From positions 424,955-488,954 of the forward strand of contig NZ_QLLN01000003.1 in NCBI RefSeq assembly GCF_003259375.1: a stretch of DNA of 64,000 bases, read 5' to 3'. This document shows positions 8,158-16,029 of this stretch, piece after piece. Position 1 is the first letter of the stretch. Every line of letters begins with the position of its first letter. Source of the stretch: Arenibacter echinorum. GTDB taxonomy: Bacteria > Bacteroidota > Bacteroidia > Flavobacteriales > Flavobacteriaceae. The translations under genes were made by a program, and so were the position numbers. The notes under the pieces are model-generated. The model was not told where the DNA came from. It saw only the letters and a program-made list of their open reading frames with translations, and ran no database searches.

Positions 8158-9462
8158 TTATTTTGGTAAATATCCTTTAAACCTGATCAATTTATCATCA
8201 CTTTGCTGATAGGTAATGGGTTTGGGATCTAACCATTCCACTATTTTATCTTTTATGGCGTAGGCAAAGAAGTGATTCCCTGAAGGGGTATAATGACCAA
8301 TAAAATACCGGTCCATATATTCATCCAAAGTGAGATTGAATTTTTTGAAATCGTTGAGGTGTACCTCATTCATATCAAAATACTGGTAACCATAATTATT
8401 AATAAAATCGATAATCTCTTGATCATAGCGCTTTTTCCCGTTGACCATTTCCTTAAACACATTTGTCGGGTCAAAATGCACCAACAAAAGCTGCTTGCGT
8501 TGAGCTTTACAAAACTCATCGGTTTTTTTTAAAATGTATTTCGTGGCTTCAAAGGAGTATTTGTTTTTTAAAGCGGTAGCGCTGCTCTTCATCCTTTCTA
8601 TACTGGAAAAATCTACCTCAGGCAACTCCAAGATATGGGCAAGTTTATTAAGCCCTTCCGCATCCACATCAGAATTTACCATATCATAACTCAGTAAATA
8701 AAGCTGCAACATTAAATCATCTTTCAGATTACTGTACATAAATTCGGGGTCGGACATTTTATACATATCCTCTTTAGAGTTTATCCTGTTTTCCATTTCT
8801 ACCAGTTTTCCTGTATGGATATCCATTTCAATATTGGACCAGAAATTACCATGGAACATATACCCGCCATAATCGTTCCAACGGGTATAATAAGAGGCGT
8901 AGCGACATCTAAAAACACTTCTTACATAATCGTCTCCCCACATATAAAGAATAACGTATTTGGAGTCTTTGTCCTCTTTTTCCCGCCTCAATAGCCTTCT
9001 ATAAGCCTGGTATACTCCAAAACCTCCCATTCCGAAATTATTAATCGGTTCCCCTAGATGACCGGCAAGATACTCCTGCCAAGTTTCGGCATCGCTTACC
9101 TGGTGACAATGGGTAAAACTATTGCCATAGGTATTGATCCGGCATGGTTTATCGGCATATACGCTGTTGGTCCTTTTACCGTCTTTCATTACAGTAGATA
9201 GCGTATAGCTGTTATCTATCCCGTCATGTGGCATATAATTTCCCAAAATATACCCTACCTCTGGATCAAACTGGGCCCAACTATCCTGATTCAAGAAAAT
9301 ATCCAATTCATCCTTGGGAACGGCACTATTTCTTAGGTATTCAGCATACGACTTCTTATCACCTATCTTGGAGCGCCCAAATAGAAAATCGGGCAGCAAG
9401 GATATTCCTCCTGCGGTCATTGCAGTGAAAACATTGGATTTAATGAATTTTCGTCTGTCCAT
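8158..9462 (-). CDS. Tat-exported SGNH-hydrolase-like protein
   Basis: 434 residues. The N-terminus MDRRKFIKSNVF followed by a hydrophobic stretch is a twin-arginine export signal. SGNH features: block I as TYGNSFTH with candidate nucleophile Ser115, the oxyanion-hole glycine in NNFGMGGFG (about 146), WGDD at 175-178 where other members have GxND, and a C-terminal GHYTPSGNH with candidate His390. The aspartate that normally sits two residues before this histidine is not there (sequence RYFIGHYTP), so a classic triad is incomplete. The family acts as esterases or acetylhydrolases on carbohydrates and lipids. Placement is based on motifs only; monocistronic. Confidence in export is high, in catalytic type moderate. 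Confidence 0.7.
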   Translation of the reverse strand: MDRRKFIKSNVFTAMTAGGISLLPDFLFGRSKIGDKKSYAEYLRNSAVPKDELDIFLNQDSWAQFDPEVGYILGNYMPHDGIDNSYTLSTVMKDGKRTNSVYADKPCRINTYGNSFTHCHQVSDAETWQEYLAGHLGEPINNFGMGGFGVYQAYRRLLRREKEDKDSKYVILYMWGDDYVRSVFRCRYASYYTRWNDYGGYMFHGNFWSNIEMDIHTGKLVEMENRINSKEDMYKMSDPEFMYSNLKDDLMLQLYLLSYDMVNSDVDAEGLNKLAHILELPEVDFSSIERMKSSATALKNKYSFEATKYILKKTDEFCKAQRKQLLLVHFDPTNVFKEMVNGKKRYDQEIIDFINNYGYQYFDMNEVHLNDFKKFNLTLDEYMDRYFIGHYTPSGNHFFAYAIKDKIVEWLDPKPITYQQSDDKLIRFKGYLPK

Positions 9463-9793
9463 AATTATTCATTAGAAATTAATTGCAAAATCCTATTATC
9501 ATTGATAACCTTAAAAGCATCCTTATAATCATTTAAATTAATGAATATAAATCGATAATTAGAATAATTGGCCCAATAAGCGTACCCTCACCGATGACGT
9601 AAGCCTGGTAAGTGGACACAGAGCCTCCCGATAGTGCCTGCAAGCTAAAGACCAACTGATAAAGTAATCATCCTCCAGTGGATTTCCAATATTTTCACAG
9701 CAACTATTTTCGAGATTGAAATAAGGCTATATTTGGATTCCAATTTCAATGACAATTTTTTATAACCTATCCTTTAAAAATTCATAAATACCA
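9463..9793. other. Gene-free gap with a possible coding relic
   Basis: 331 bases between divergent genes. On the minus strand, bases 9587-9465 read as 40 open codons (GYAYWANYSNYRFIFINLND, then a further 20 ending QLISNE before TAA), stopping two bases upstream of the SGNH gene start. There is no start codon and a TGA precedes it. It looks like the tail of a lost gene. The remaining part (9590-9793) shows nothing recognisable. Confidence 0.35.
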
Positions 9794-10387
9794 GTGAAAA
9801 AAATATTCCTGATTTTCATGATATCTGCACTTTACTCGTGTGGAAGTGCTAAATACAATTATTTTTTTGATACTGGGAAGCAACTCGACTTCAGCCATGG
9901 AAAGTGGATATTGAACAGTACCCAATCAAATTCAAGAATATTCGATACTGAACTCTATGATACTTCACTTAAAGGATTTAAAAAAATTATGGGCGACTCC
10001 TTAATAGAAATGAACGATTTAAGGAGTACCAAACTGGTTGCTCCAAAAATAAAGTTCCAGTTGTCGGAATCGGATTTAAAAGAGTTGAAAAGAGATACGG
10101 ACTGTGACTACATCATCAATATTGGAGGAAATGCGATTAGTGACGGCTTGGGTACATTGTCATTTTCCGATCAAAATGAAAATTCGAGCAATAGTGCAGC
10201 TGTGTCGATAACCATTTACGACTTAAATGCCGAGGCATTGATCTCTTCATCACAGGTTTATGGCAAAACGGAACAACAGGATGCGATTTTTCCAGATAGT
10301 AAACAACGTCCCTCTATTAATCCCAGTTCCCATATGATAATGTTGAAAGGAGCAAAGAAACTGATCGGAAAATATGAAAAGTACTAA
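9794..10387 (+). CDS. Small lipoprotein of unknown function
   Basis: 197 residues starting at a GTG (9794); no ATG is available before the signal peptide KKIFLIFMISALYSCGS, whose ALYSC is a lipobox. The mature part (about 180 residues) is polar, with an alternating pattern in 120-165 (YIINIGGNAI, AAVSITIYDLNAEALI) suggesting a beta-rich fold. No known family is recognised. The gene is alone; a TTGAAAAACC/GGGTTTTCAA imperfect hairpin follows the stop (10395-10420) and may end the transcript. The gene is probably real because of its signal peptide and length. Confidence 0.7.
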   Translation: MKKIFLIFMISALYSCGSAKYNYFFDTGKQLDFSHGKWILNSTQSNSRIFDTELYDTSLKGFKKIMGDSLIEMNDLRSTKLVAPKIKFQLSESDLKELKRDTDCDYIINIGGNAISDGLGTLSFSDQNENSSNSAAVSITIYDLNAEALISSSQVYGKTEQQDAIFPDSKQRPSINPSSHMIMLKGAKKLIGKYEKY

Positions 10388-10504
10388 CTGGGTCATTGAA
10401 AAACCATAAGGGTTTTCAACTTAAGGTGTGTAAATGTATTGAAAAGATAAGATTTCGCGGAGCGGTCAGCAAACATTAAACCTTGAACTTAGACCTTTAA
10501 ATAC

Positions 10505-11815
10505 TTATTCCAAATGCAACTGCACCAGATCTTTACCGGTATTCAGTTTGTTATAAGGGATAGTCTGTCCGTAAATTTCCTTCACTATTGCATATAGATC
10601 GGGGATTACGGTTTTGGCAATTTTACTGTTGTTGCTCAATAGTACACAGATACCCAGATCAGCCTCTGGATAAACGGCAATTTCATTTCTGTAGTTGTTG
10701 ACACTTCCTCCATGATGCCAAATAGTTTTTTCTTGGTCCGAGCCCTTCTCCATGAATTTATGTATTCTCCAACCATAGCCGTAGTAAGATGTTTTATGTC
10801 CCGGCCAATGTTGATAATACTTGCTTTCTCCTTTAATTTCTATAAAAGGGGAGAATGTTTCAGCTAACGCAGATTTGCTCATTAATTCCGGGTTGTGCCC
10901 TAGTAAAAACCGCATCCATTTGGCCATGTCAACAGAGCTGGCACTAATACCCCCCGCTGCAATGGCATTGTAATAATTATTTGAAAGTGGCAATGTTCTC
11001 CAGCCGTTTCTTCTTTTGGAGTGTGGCATGGCCACATTTTCCATATGCGCCAAGGTTTCATAATCCATGGTAGTAGAGCACATGCCCAAGGGATTGAAAA
11101 AAGTATTGGTCAACACCTCGCTTATATCCTGTCCGGTTGCCTTGTGTATCATTTCCCCACATAGGGCAAACATGGCATTCTGGTAACTGTAAACAGATCC
11201 AGGTTCACTGATGGGTGTAATCTCCTTAAAGCGTTCGGCAATGGTATGTAAGGGCAGTCCGGCCTCCACTAGATTGGTGTAACTATGATATGGTGTACCA
11301 GCGGTATGCGATAAAATATTGGCCAGGGTAATTTTATCGGTATTGTTCCTGTCTCCAAATTTAAACTCTGGTATAAAATCGCTTACCTTATCCTCCCAAT
11401 GTAATTTGCCTTCATCTTTTAATTCGGCAGCCAATACCCCGGCAAATCCTTTGGAAAGAGATCCAAGTCTAAAAATAGTCCCACCATCCACGCGATCATC
11501 ACGGTTGATATTCCTTTTACCATAACCATCCGAAAGTATAATAGAATCATCTTTTACAATACTCACTCCTGCTCCTACAATATCCCCTGCCGAGATAGCT
11601 TTATCAAAATAGGCATTTATGGCAATTCTCAATTCATCCTGATGTCTTTTATAAAGTAGCTCCTCTTTGGCATTCAATGCATCCTTTAAATGATCAATAC
11701 TTGTAACGGCTACTTTGGTCCCTTGATCTGGGACCGACTTAAAGGCGTTTAAAACAAGGGCTACTAGTGTAAGGATTAAAAGCGAAATTCCTATTAAGGT
11801 TTTGCTTCTCTTCAT
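10505..11815 (-). CDS. Class C beta-lactamase-like serine hydrolase
   Basis: 436 residues with an N-terminal membrane anchor or uncleaved signal (residues 5-25). The beta-lactamase/transpeptidase-like fold is shown by the SxxK motif S119-L-S-K122 in FRLGSLSKGF, the YxN motif Y211-Q-N213 in YSYQNAMF, and a C-terminal TIWHHGGSVNNYRNE that replaces the KTG triad by HxG, as is usual in the esterase/D-aminopeptidase branch of this family. The stretch between residues 40 and 75 is helical. Such proteins are periplasmic hydrolases of D-amino-acid peptides or esters rather than true resistance enzymes; substrate unknown. Monocistronic. Confidence 0.9.
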   Translation of the reverse strand: MKRSKTLIGISLLILTLVALVLNAFKSVPDQGTKVAVTSIDHLKDALNAKEELLYKRHQDELRIAINAYFDKAISAGDIVGAGVSIVKDDSIILSDGYGKRNINRDDRVDGGTIFRLGSLSKGFAGVLAAELKDEGKLHWEDKVSDFIPEFKFGDRNNTDKITLANILSHTAGTPYHSYTNLVEAGLPLHTIAERFKEITPISEPGSVYSYQNAMFALCGEMIHKATGQDISEVLTNTFFNPLGMCSTTMDYETLAHMENVAMPHSKRRNGWRTLPLSNNYYNAIAAGGISASSVDMAKWMRFLLGHNPELMSKSALAETFSPFIEIKGESKYYQHWPGHKTSYYGYGWRIHKFMEKGSDQEKTIWHHGGSVNNYRNEIAVYPEADLGICVLLSNNSKIAKTVIPDLYAIVKEIYGQTIPYNKLNTGKDLVQLHLE

Positions 11816-12176
11816 AAGGGGTGCGTTTTATATAATGAAATATTTTCTAAATATAGGATGATATACTTAAATAACGGATGAAATACACAATTTCTTATTT
11901 ACATCCTTATATTTTTAACACTAAATTCCAAATGGTTTTTCCGGGCATAGTCTAAAAAGTACTGTACATTACATGCCCTTACAGCGCTACGGTCTATAGT
12001 ACAAGATAATCGACTCTAGATTTACGGCTTAGGATCAATGAAATTGAATCAAAAAATCAGACTGATCGGGATTAAAAAAGCTTAAAGCTCGGGCACAAGC
12101 CTAAATAAATTGATATATTGTAGTCAGTTTAAACAATCCCTAAACTGTATTTCAACTTAATACCGTTAGACCTAAT
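11816..12176. other. Gene-free gap between divergent genes
   Basis: 361 bases of AT-rich sequence between divergently transcribed genes, so it must hold both promoters. A TATATTTA at about 11855-11862 on the minus strand is a candidate -7 box for the hydrolase gene, without a clear -33 TTTG. The motif ACTGATCGGGA at 12061-12071 recurs at 25172-25182 in the ilvN-ilvC spacer. I see no RNA gene or repeat here. Confidence 0.4.
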
Positions 12177-13004
12177 ATGACTAAAAGAATAATTCTCGTA
12201 ACTATACTGACATTTTCAGTAATATCGTGGTGCAACGGACAAGACAAGGACGAAAGGACTAAATTTTTTCCGAAGATTGAACTTTCTGTATTAAATGTTC
12301 CAAATAAAGAGAATTTATGGGTTTTTATACTCGCAGGTCAATCCAATATGGCTGGTAGAGGATTAGTAGAACCTCAGGATACCGTTCCCAACAAAAGAGT
12401 ATATACCCTAAACAAACAGGGCAAAATCATCTTTGCCAAAGAGCCCCTACATTTTTATGAACCCTCAATGGCCGGGTTGGACAGCGGACTTTCATTTGGC
12501 AAGGCCTTGATCAGGCAAATTCCTGACAGTATTTCGGTACTTTTAATTCCTACTGCGGTTGGTGGAAGCTCAATTTCACAATGGCTAAACGATTCCATCC
12601 ACAGGGATGTTAAACTATTCTCCAACTTCAAACAAAAAGCAGAATTGGGTATGCGTTATGGGACAGTAAAAGGCATTCTTTGGCATCAGGGCGAAAGTGA
12701 TGCCAAAACCAAGGAGGCTCCAATGTACCAAATCAAATTATCGGAGTTGTTCTATCAATTCAGAAAGATAATTGGGAACCAAGAGACAACTGTTTTAATA
12801 GGACAACTGGGCAGTTATTCGACCAATCCCCTGTGGTCGAAAATTAATGATCACATAAAATATTATGTATCCACCGATCCAAATTCTGGGATGATCAATA
12901 CCCAGGACTTAAATGACAAAGGGGATAAGGTGCACTTCAATTCCGAAGCACAGCGGCTCATGGGTGAAAGATTTGCCAATGAATTTATTATATTACAGCA
13001 CTAG
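12177..13004 (+). CDS. Secreted sialate O-acetylesterase-like SGNH hydrolase
   Basis: 275 residues with a signal peptide (about 1-21, ending WCNGQ). The domain is the SASA/carbohydrate-esterase type of SGNH hydrolase: block I GQSNMAGRG gives nucleophile Ser56, PTAVGGSSISQW gives the oxyanion-hole glycine, ILWHQGESDA (170-179) is the family's block III signature, and DKVHFNSEAQ gives the Asp250-His253 pair. The full triad is present. Family members remove O-acetyl groups from sialic acids or acetylated polysaccharides such as xylan in the periplasm. It stands alone and the local context does not reveal the substrate. Confidence 0.9.
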   Translation: MTKRIILVTILTFSVISWCNGQDKDERTKFFPKIELSVLNVPNKENLWVFILAGQSNMAGRGLVEPQDTVPNKRVYTLNKQGKIIFAKEPLHFYEPSMAGLDSGLSFGKALIRQIPDSISVLLIPTAVGGSSISQWLNDSIHRDVKLFSNFKQKAELGMRYGTVKGILWHQGESDAKTKEAPMYQIKLSELFYQFRKIIGNQETTVLIGQLGSYSTNPLWSKINDHIKYYVSTDPNSGMINTQDLNDKGDKVHFNSEAQRLMGERFANEFIILQH

Positions 13005-13455
13005 CCATATATTGCATATGCGTTACTGTGTTAATCATAATATACGGGTACTAGATATACTGTGATTTACACTGCATTAGTTCTACTCGCGTATGGCATG
13101 ACCAAAAACCAATATGGGTCAACTTAACCATGGCCTACGTTTTAACCTCAAATATGTGCAACCTAAATTATGAGGTCAGCACATAAATGGCCCACGCAAA
13201 GCAAAAGGCACAATAGAGATAAAATAAAAATTCGTTTAATGTAGTATTTTCCTTCATAAGATCGGGTTTATATATAAAACCCCATAAACAAAGGAAAAGG
13301 ATTTTCGTCTCCATGTATGGAACAAAATTTCGACGACCTGACCCCAATTCGGATGAAGGGTCAAAATCATCTATGAAAGTAAAATCCTACAAAACCATAA
13401 AACCAAGAAAGACAACGGTTTACCGATGATTTATTGGTCCAAAACCTTAGAAAAA
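13005..13455. other. Gene-free gap containing two possible small ORFs
   Basis: 451 bases between convergent genes. No terminator with a T-run is visible. Two short ORFs stand out: a 29-codon hydrophobic one on the minus strand (13168-13257, listed separately) and a 38-codon basic one on the plus strand (13313-13429), starting MYGTKFRRPDPN and ending TTVYR, preceded by a purine-rich GGAAAAGG. The latter is not supported by any other evidence. Confidence 0.4.
13168..13257 (-). CDS. Possible small single-span membrane protein (29 aa)
   Basis: ATG at 13257 opens a 29-codon frame, MKENTTLNEFL followed by FYLYCAFCFAWAIYVLTS and TAA at 13168-13170. A short polar head followed by about 18 hydrophobic residues is the layout of bacterial small membrane proteins. 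There is no recognisable promoter and no homologue that I can name. It is below normal gene-calling limits and may be chance. Confidence 0.3.
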   Translation of the reverse strand: MKENTTLNEFLFYLYCAFCFAWAIYVLTS

Positions 13456-14544
13456 CTACAATTTTACCACACAATTCTGTGCGGCCGATTTGTAGATAGC
13501 CTCAACAACACGAATATCCCTTAGTCCTTCTTCCCCAGGAACAATTAAGTCGGTTTTGTCCATAATGGCCATGGCATCTTCATCCATTTGTTTGGCCTGC
13601 TGACTGGGGATGGAAAATTTTATGATCGTCCCATCGGACATACTACCATTATTGCCATTGTAGGAGCTGTGTGGTTCCATCTTCAACCATCCTTTTTCAT
13701 AGTTTACTTGAAGATGGTTCATATTTATACCAAAACTGGTCTGGCAGGACGCTCTGGCTCCGCTGGGAAATTCCAGATGAAACATCATGGTTTCCTCTAC
13801 TTCGTGATAAATTTCAGGTCTGGTTGTGGAGGCCTGCGCCAATACCGAAATCGGTTCTTCGCCGGTAGCCAATCGGGCACCTTGTAATGCGTAAACGCCC
13901 ATATCACCCATTGCACCACCACCTAATTTTTTGTTTTGCTTCCAATGGTTGGTCCGGCCGTCAAAATATCCAGCGGCAGAAGTCACCATCCGTACTTTCC
14001 CAAAAGGCCTTTCCTTGCCCACTTTCATATACGCCTGAATATTGGGGTCGTGCTGACAACGGTACCCGATAGCCAATTTTACCTTGTTGTCCTTACATGC
14101 TTTGATCATTGCCTCACAATCGGCTACAGATGGTGCCATTGGCTTTTCGCACCAAACATGTTTACCCGCCTTGGCAGCCCTTATGGTATACTCTGCGTGC
14201 ATGGAAGGTGGCAGAACCACATATACCACGTCAATATCCGGGTTATTGGCAATAGTATCAAAATTCTTGTAATTGTATATGCTCTGGTCCTTTATACCAT
14301 ATTTTTCTTGCCAAACAGGAATTTTTTCAGGACTACCGGTGACAATGCCCCTTAATTCACAGTTGTTGGTCAATTGTAGGGCAGGGGCAAGAAGATCCGT
14401 ACTATAGTACCCCAATCCAACAAGGGCTACCCCTAATTTTTTCTTTTGTGCCCCGGTCGAGGACATTAATATTTGAGGTGTAAATGCGCTTGCTGCTGCA
14501 ATTAATCCCACTTTTTGAATAAATATTCGCCTTTGTTTTTCCAT
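13456..14544 (-). CDS. Tat-exported Gfo/Idh/MocA family oxidoreductase
   Basis: 362 residues from the ATG at 14544; an earlier ATG 32 codons upstream would place a hydrophobic stretch before the signal and is unlikely. MEKQRRIFIQKVGLIAAASAF is a twin-arginine signal, so the enzyme folds with its cofactor in the cytoplasm and is then exported. The N-terminal Rossmann domain starts GVALVGLGYYSTDLLAPAL, the signature WCEKPMAPSV contains the family's EKP, and the C-terminal alpha/beta domain includes GGGAMGDMGVYALQ. Family members oxidise or reduce sugars with NAD(P), and the exported Bacteroidota members often act as glycosidases or sugar oxidoreductases. Monocistronic; substrate unknown. Confidence 0.92.
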   Translation of the reverse strand: MEKQRRIFIQKVGLIAAASAFTPQILMSSTGAQKKKLGVALVGLGYYSTDLLAPALQLTNNCELRGIVTGSPEKIPVWQEKYGIKDQSIYNYKNFDTIANNPDIDVVYVVLPPSMHAEYTIRAAKAGKHVWCEKPMAPSVADCEAMIKACKDNKVKLAIGYRCQHDPNIQAYMKVGKERPFGKVRMVTSAAGYFDGRTNHWKQNKKLGGGAMGDMGVYALQGARLATGEEPISVLAQASTTRPEIYHEVEETMMFHLEFPSGARASCQTSFGINMNHLQVNYEKGWLKMEPHSSYNGNNGSMSDGTIIKFSIPSQQAKQMDEDAMAIMDKTDLIVPGEEGLRDIRVVEAIYKSAAQNCVVKL

Positions 14545-14735
14545 GGTCCCAATTTGAGGGTAGAAAATACCACAAAAAATTGAAAATTCCATGAAAATTT
14601 GTGAAGCCTTTGAAGCATAGAAAGTACTAGAATATTTCAAAGACTGTAAACCCTTTTTCCAAAAAGTTTAAATTCCTTAATGAATGGGCCATAGAATTTC
14701 GCAGTACTTATAAAAACGGAAAGATAAAAGTAACC

Positions 14736-15275
14736 TTATTCCTTTTTCTGAAGGTTTTGGACCAATAGATCCTTTAAAACATATGCCGCAACAAGAATAA
14801 AGCCGGTTATCAGGGTTGGGGTAGCGTATTCCCATTCCAATATTTTGGTAAGGCTTCCAATGATTATGGCCAATATGCCAATGATCATCATTGTATTCCA
14901 CATAAAATACGCAATGTCACTCCTATCGTCATCCTTGTCGTCAATGAGATATGTTGTGCCTTCCATGATGATCCAAATAATAAACGCCAAGCTGCCTATG
15001 ACCTGAAAAAAATCATTGTGGGATATGTCCAGAATTTTGAAAATTCCATTTAGGGACCATGAAGTGACTAAAATTAATTTGTTGTATTGCAGAAATCCTT
15101 TTTTTGTTTTTTTCCAAAATCGCCAGGCATACAATACACCAATGGCGACAAGAGAAATTAATATTATGGGATTTGCGACGGTCGTAAAATGTAAAATTTT
15201 ACAAAGAAAGCCTACAACAAGGAGGGAAATGGCAATTCTTAAAGGTGTTCTCAAAATCTTCTTTTCTGTTTCCAT
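14736..15275 (-). CDS. GldL-like multi-pass membrane protein
   Basis: 179 residues from the ATG at 15275 (an ATG seven codons earlier is also possible). Six hydrophobic segments are visible: about 9-28, 35-55, 65-82, 93-115, 123-147 and 152-172. Segments one and five carry similar motifs, GFLCKILHF and GSLTKILEW, each followed by an A-x-P and another helix, suggesting an internal duplication. The K-I-(L/M)-H-W-type helix is reminiscent of the N-terminal hairpin of GldL, the motor protein of gliding/type IX secretion, but the long GldL tail is absent and no gld genes are nearby. Function unknown. It lies 82 bases upstream-facing of a DUF559-like gene on the same strand. Confidence 0.7.
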   Translation of the reverse strand: METEKKILRTPLRIAISLLVVGFLCKILHFTTVANPIILISLVAIGVLYAWRFWKKTKKGFLQYNKLILVTSWSLNGIFKILDISHNDFFQVIGSLAFIIWIIMEGTTYLIDDKDDDRSDIAYFMWNTMMIIGILAIIIGSLTKILEWEYATPTLITGFILVAAYVLKDLLVQNLQKKE

Positions 15276-15369
15276 AAAATTGTTTTTAAGATTCATTGCA
15301 TTTCAGTTTTGGTTTTACTGAATTGCCTTTGTCCTTACTTCAAAAGACATTTCCCTATGGTGTCACTAT

Positions 15370-15813
15370 CTAAAGCACTTTGATATTGGCCTTTAGTCCT
15401 TCCATTATTCCTAAAATATTATCTACCGTTTCCTTTAAATAATATTTAATGAGTACGTGGGGAATACGAATGGTGGTAAATCCATTTCTAAAAGAATGCA
15501 TAGCTTCTTCCAAATCGTTGATGGCTTGTTCATGGGTTATAGAATGGTATTCCGTGTCGATTTCTATATTAAGTTTTACCCTAGATATAGCAATATCCAC
15601 TGATTTTTTTCCATCCCACCATTCCAGCATTGGATTTACACCTGCATTTTTTAAACCATAATATAATTGTATGGCTTCCTTGGGGGTTCTTTTGAGTTTG
15701 ATCAGCTTTTCCATGCGGCCTTTATGCTTGGCACAAAGCTCTAATCCTAAGAGGTCCATCGCACTTTTGTGGTCAAGATAATCAAGCTCTTTGTTACAAT
15801 CTAAACATGTCAT
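15370..15813 (-). CDS. Zinc-ribbon plus DUF559-like putative nuclease-fold protein
   Basis: 147 residues. An N-terminal CxxC (C3, C6) with LCAKH (C27, H30) could form a small zinc ribbon. The rest resembles the DUF559/Vsr branch of the restriction-endonuclease fold: VDIAISRVKLNIEIDTEYHS offers the Asp and the E-x-D pair of a PD-(D/E)xK-type site, and DLEEAMHSFRNGFTTIRIPH resembles the family's following helix and strand. The catalytic lysine arrangement is not obvious. The gene may be co-transcribed with the GldL-like gene that follows it (94 bases apart). Family placement is by pattern only; nuclease activity is unproven. Confidence 0.6.
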   Translation of the reverse strand: MTCLDCNKELDYLDHKSAMDLLGLELCAKHKGRMEKLIKLKRTPKEAIQLYYGLKNAGVNPMLEWWDGKKSVDIAISRVKLNIEIDTEYHSITHEQAINDLEEAMHSFRNGFTTIRIPHVLIKYYLKETVDNILGIMEGLKANIKVL

Positions 15814-16029
15814 TCAAGTAGGTTAAAAATTTGATTTGGGACTATTATAACCGTAATATTTTTGGATTATTATATGTGGGTTATCCAAAAAGGCCATCTT
15901 TTAGACGAACTGCAACTTTTTAGATGAACGACCTACTTTTCAAACCATATGGCCTTTAAAAAACAAATATTCTTCCGCATTTTGGAATATCCATATATAT
16001 TTACATAATTGCCATTTTAAACCTAAGTA

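Noticed and set aside
10505..11815. Antibiotic-resistance beta-lactamase
   Set aside because: The third motif is HxG instead of KTG, typical of esterase or D-aminopeptidase relatives; no ampR-like regulator is linked.
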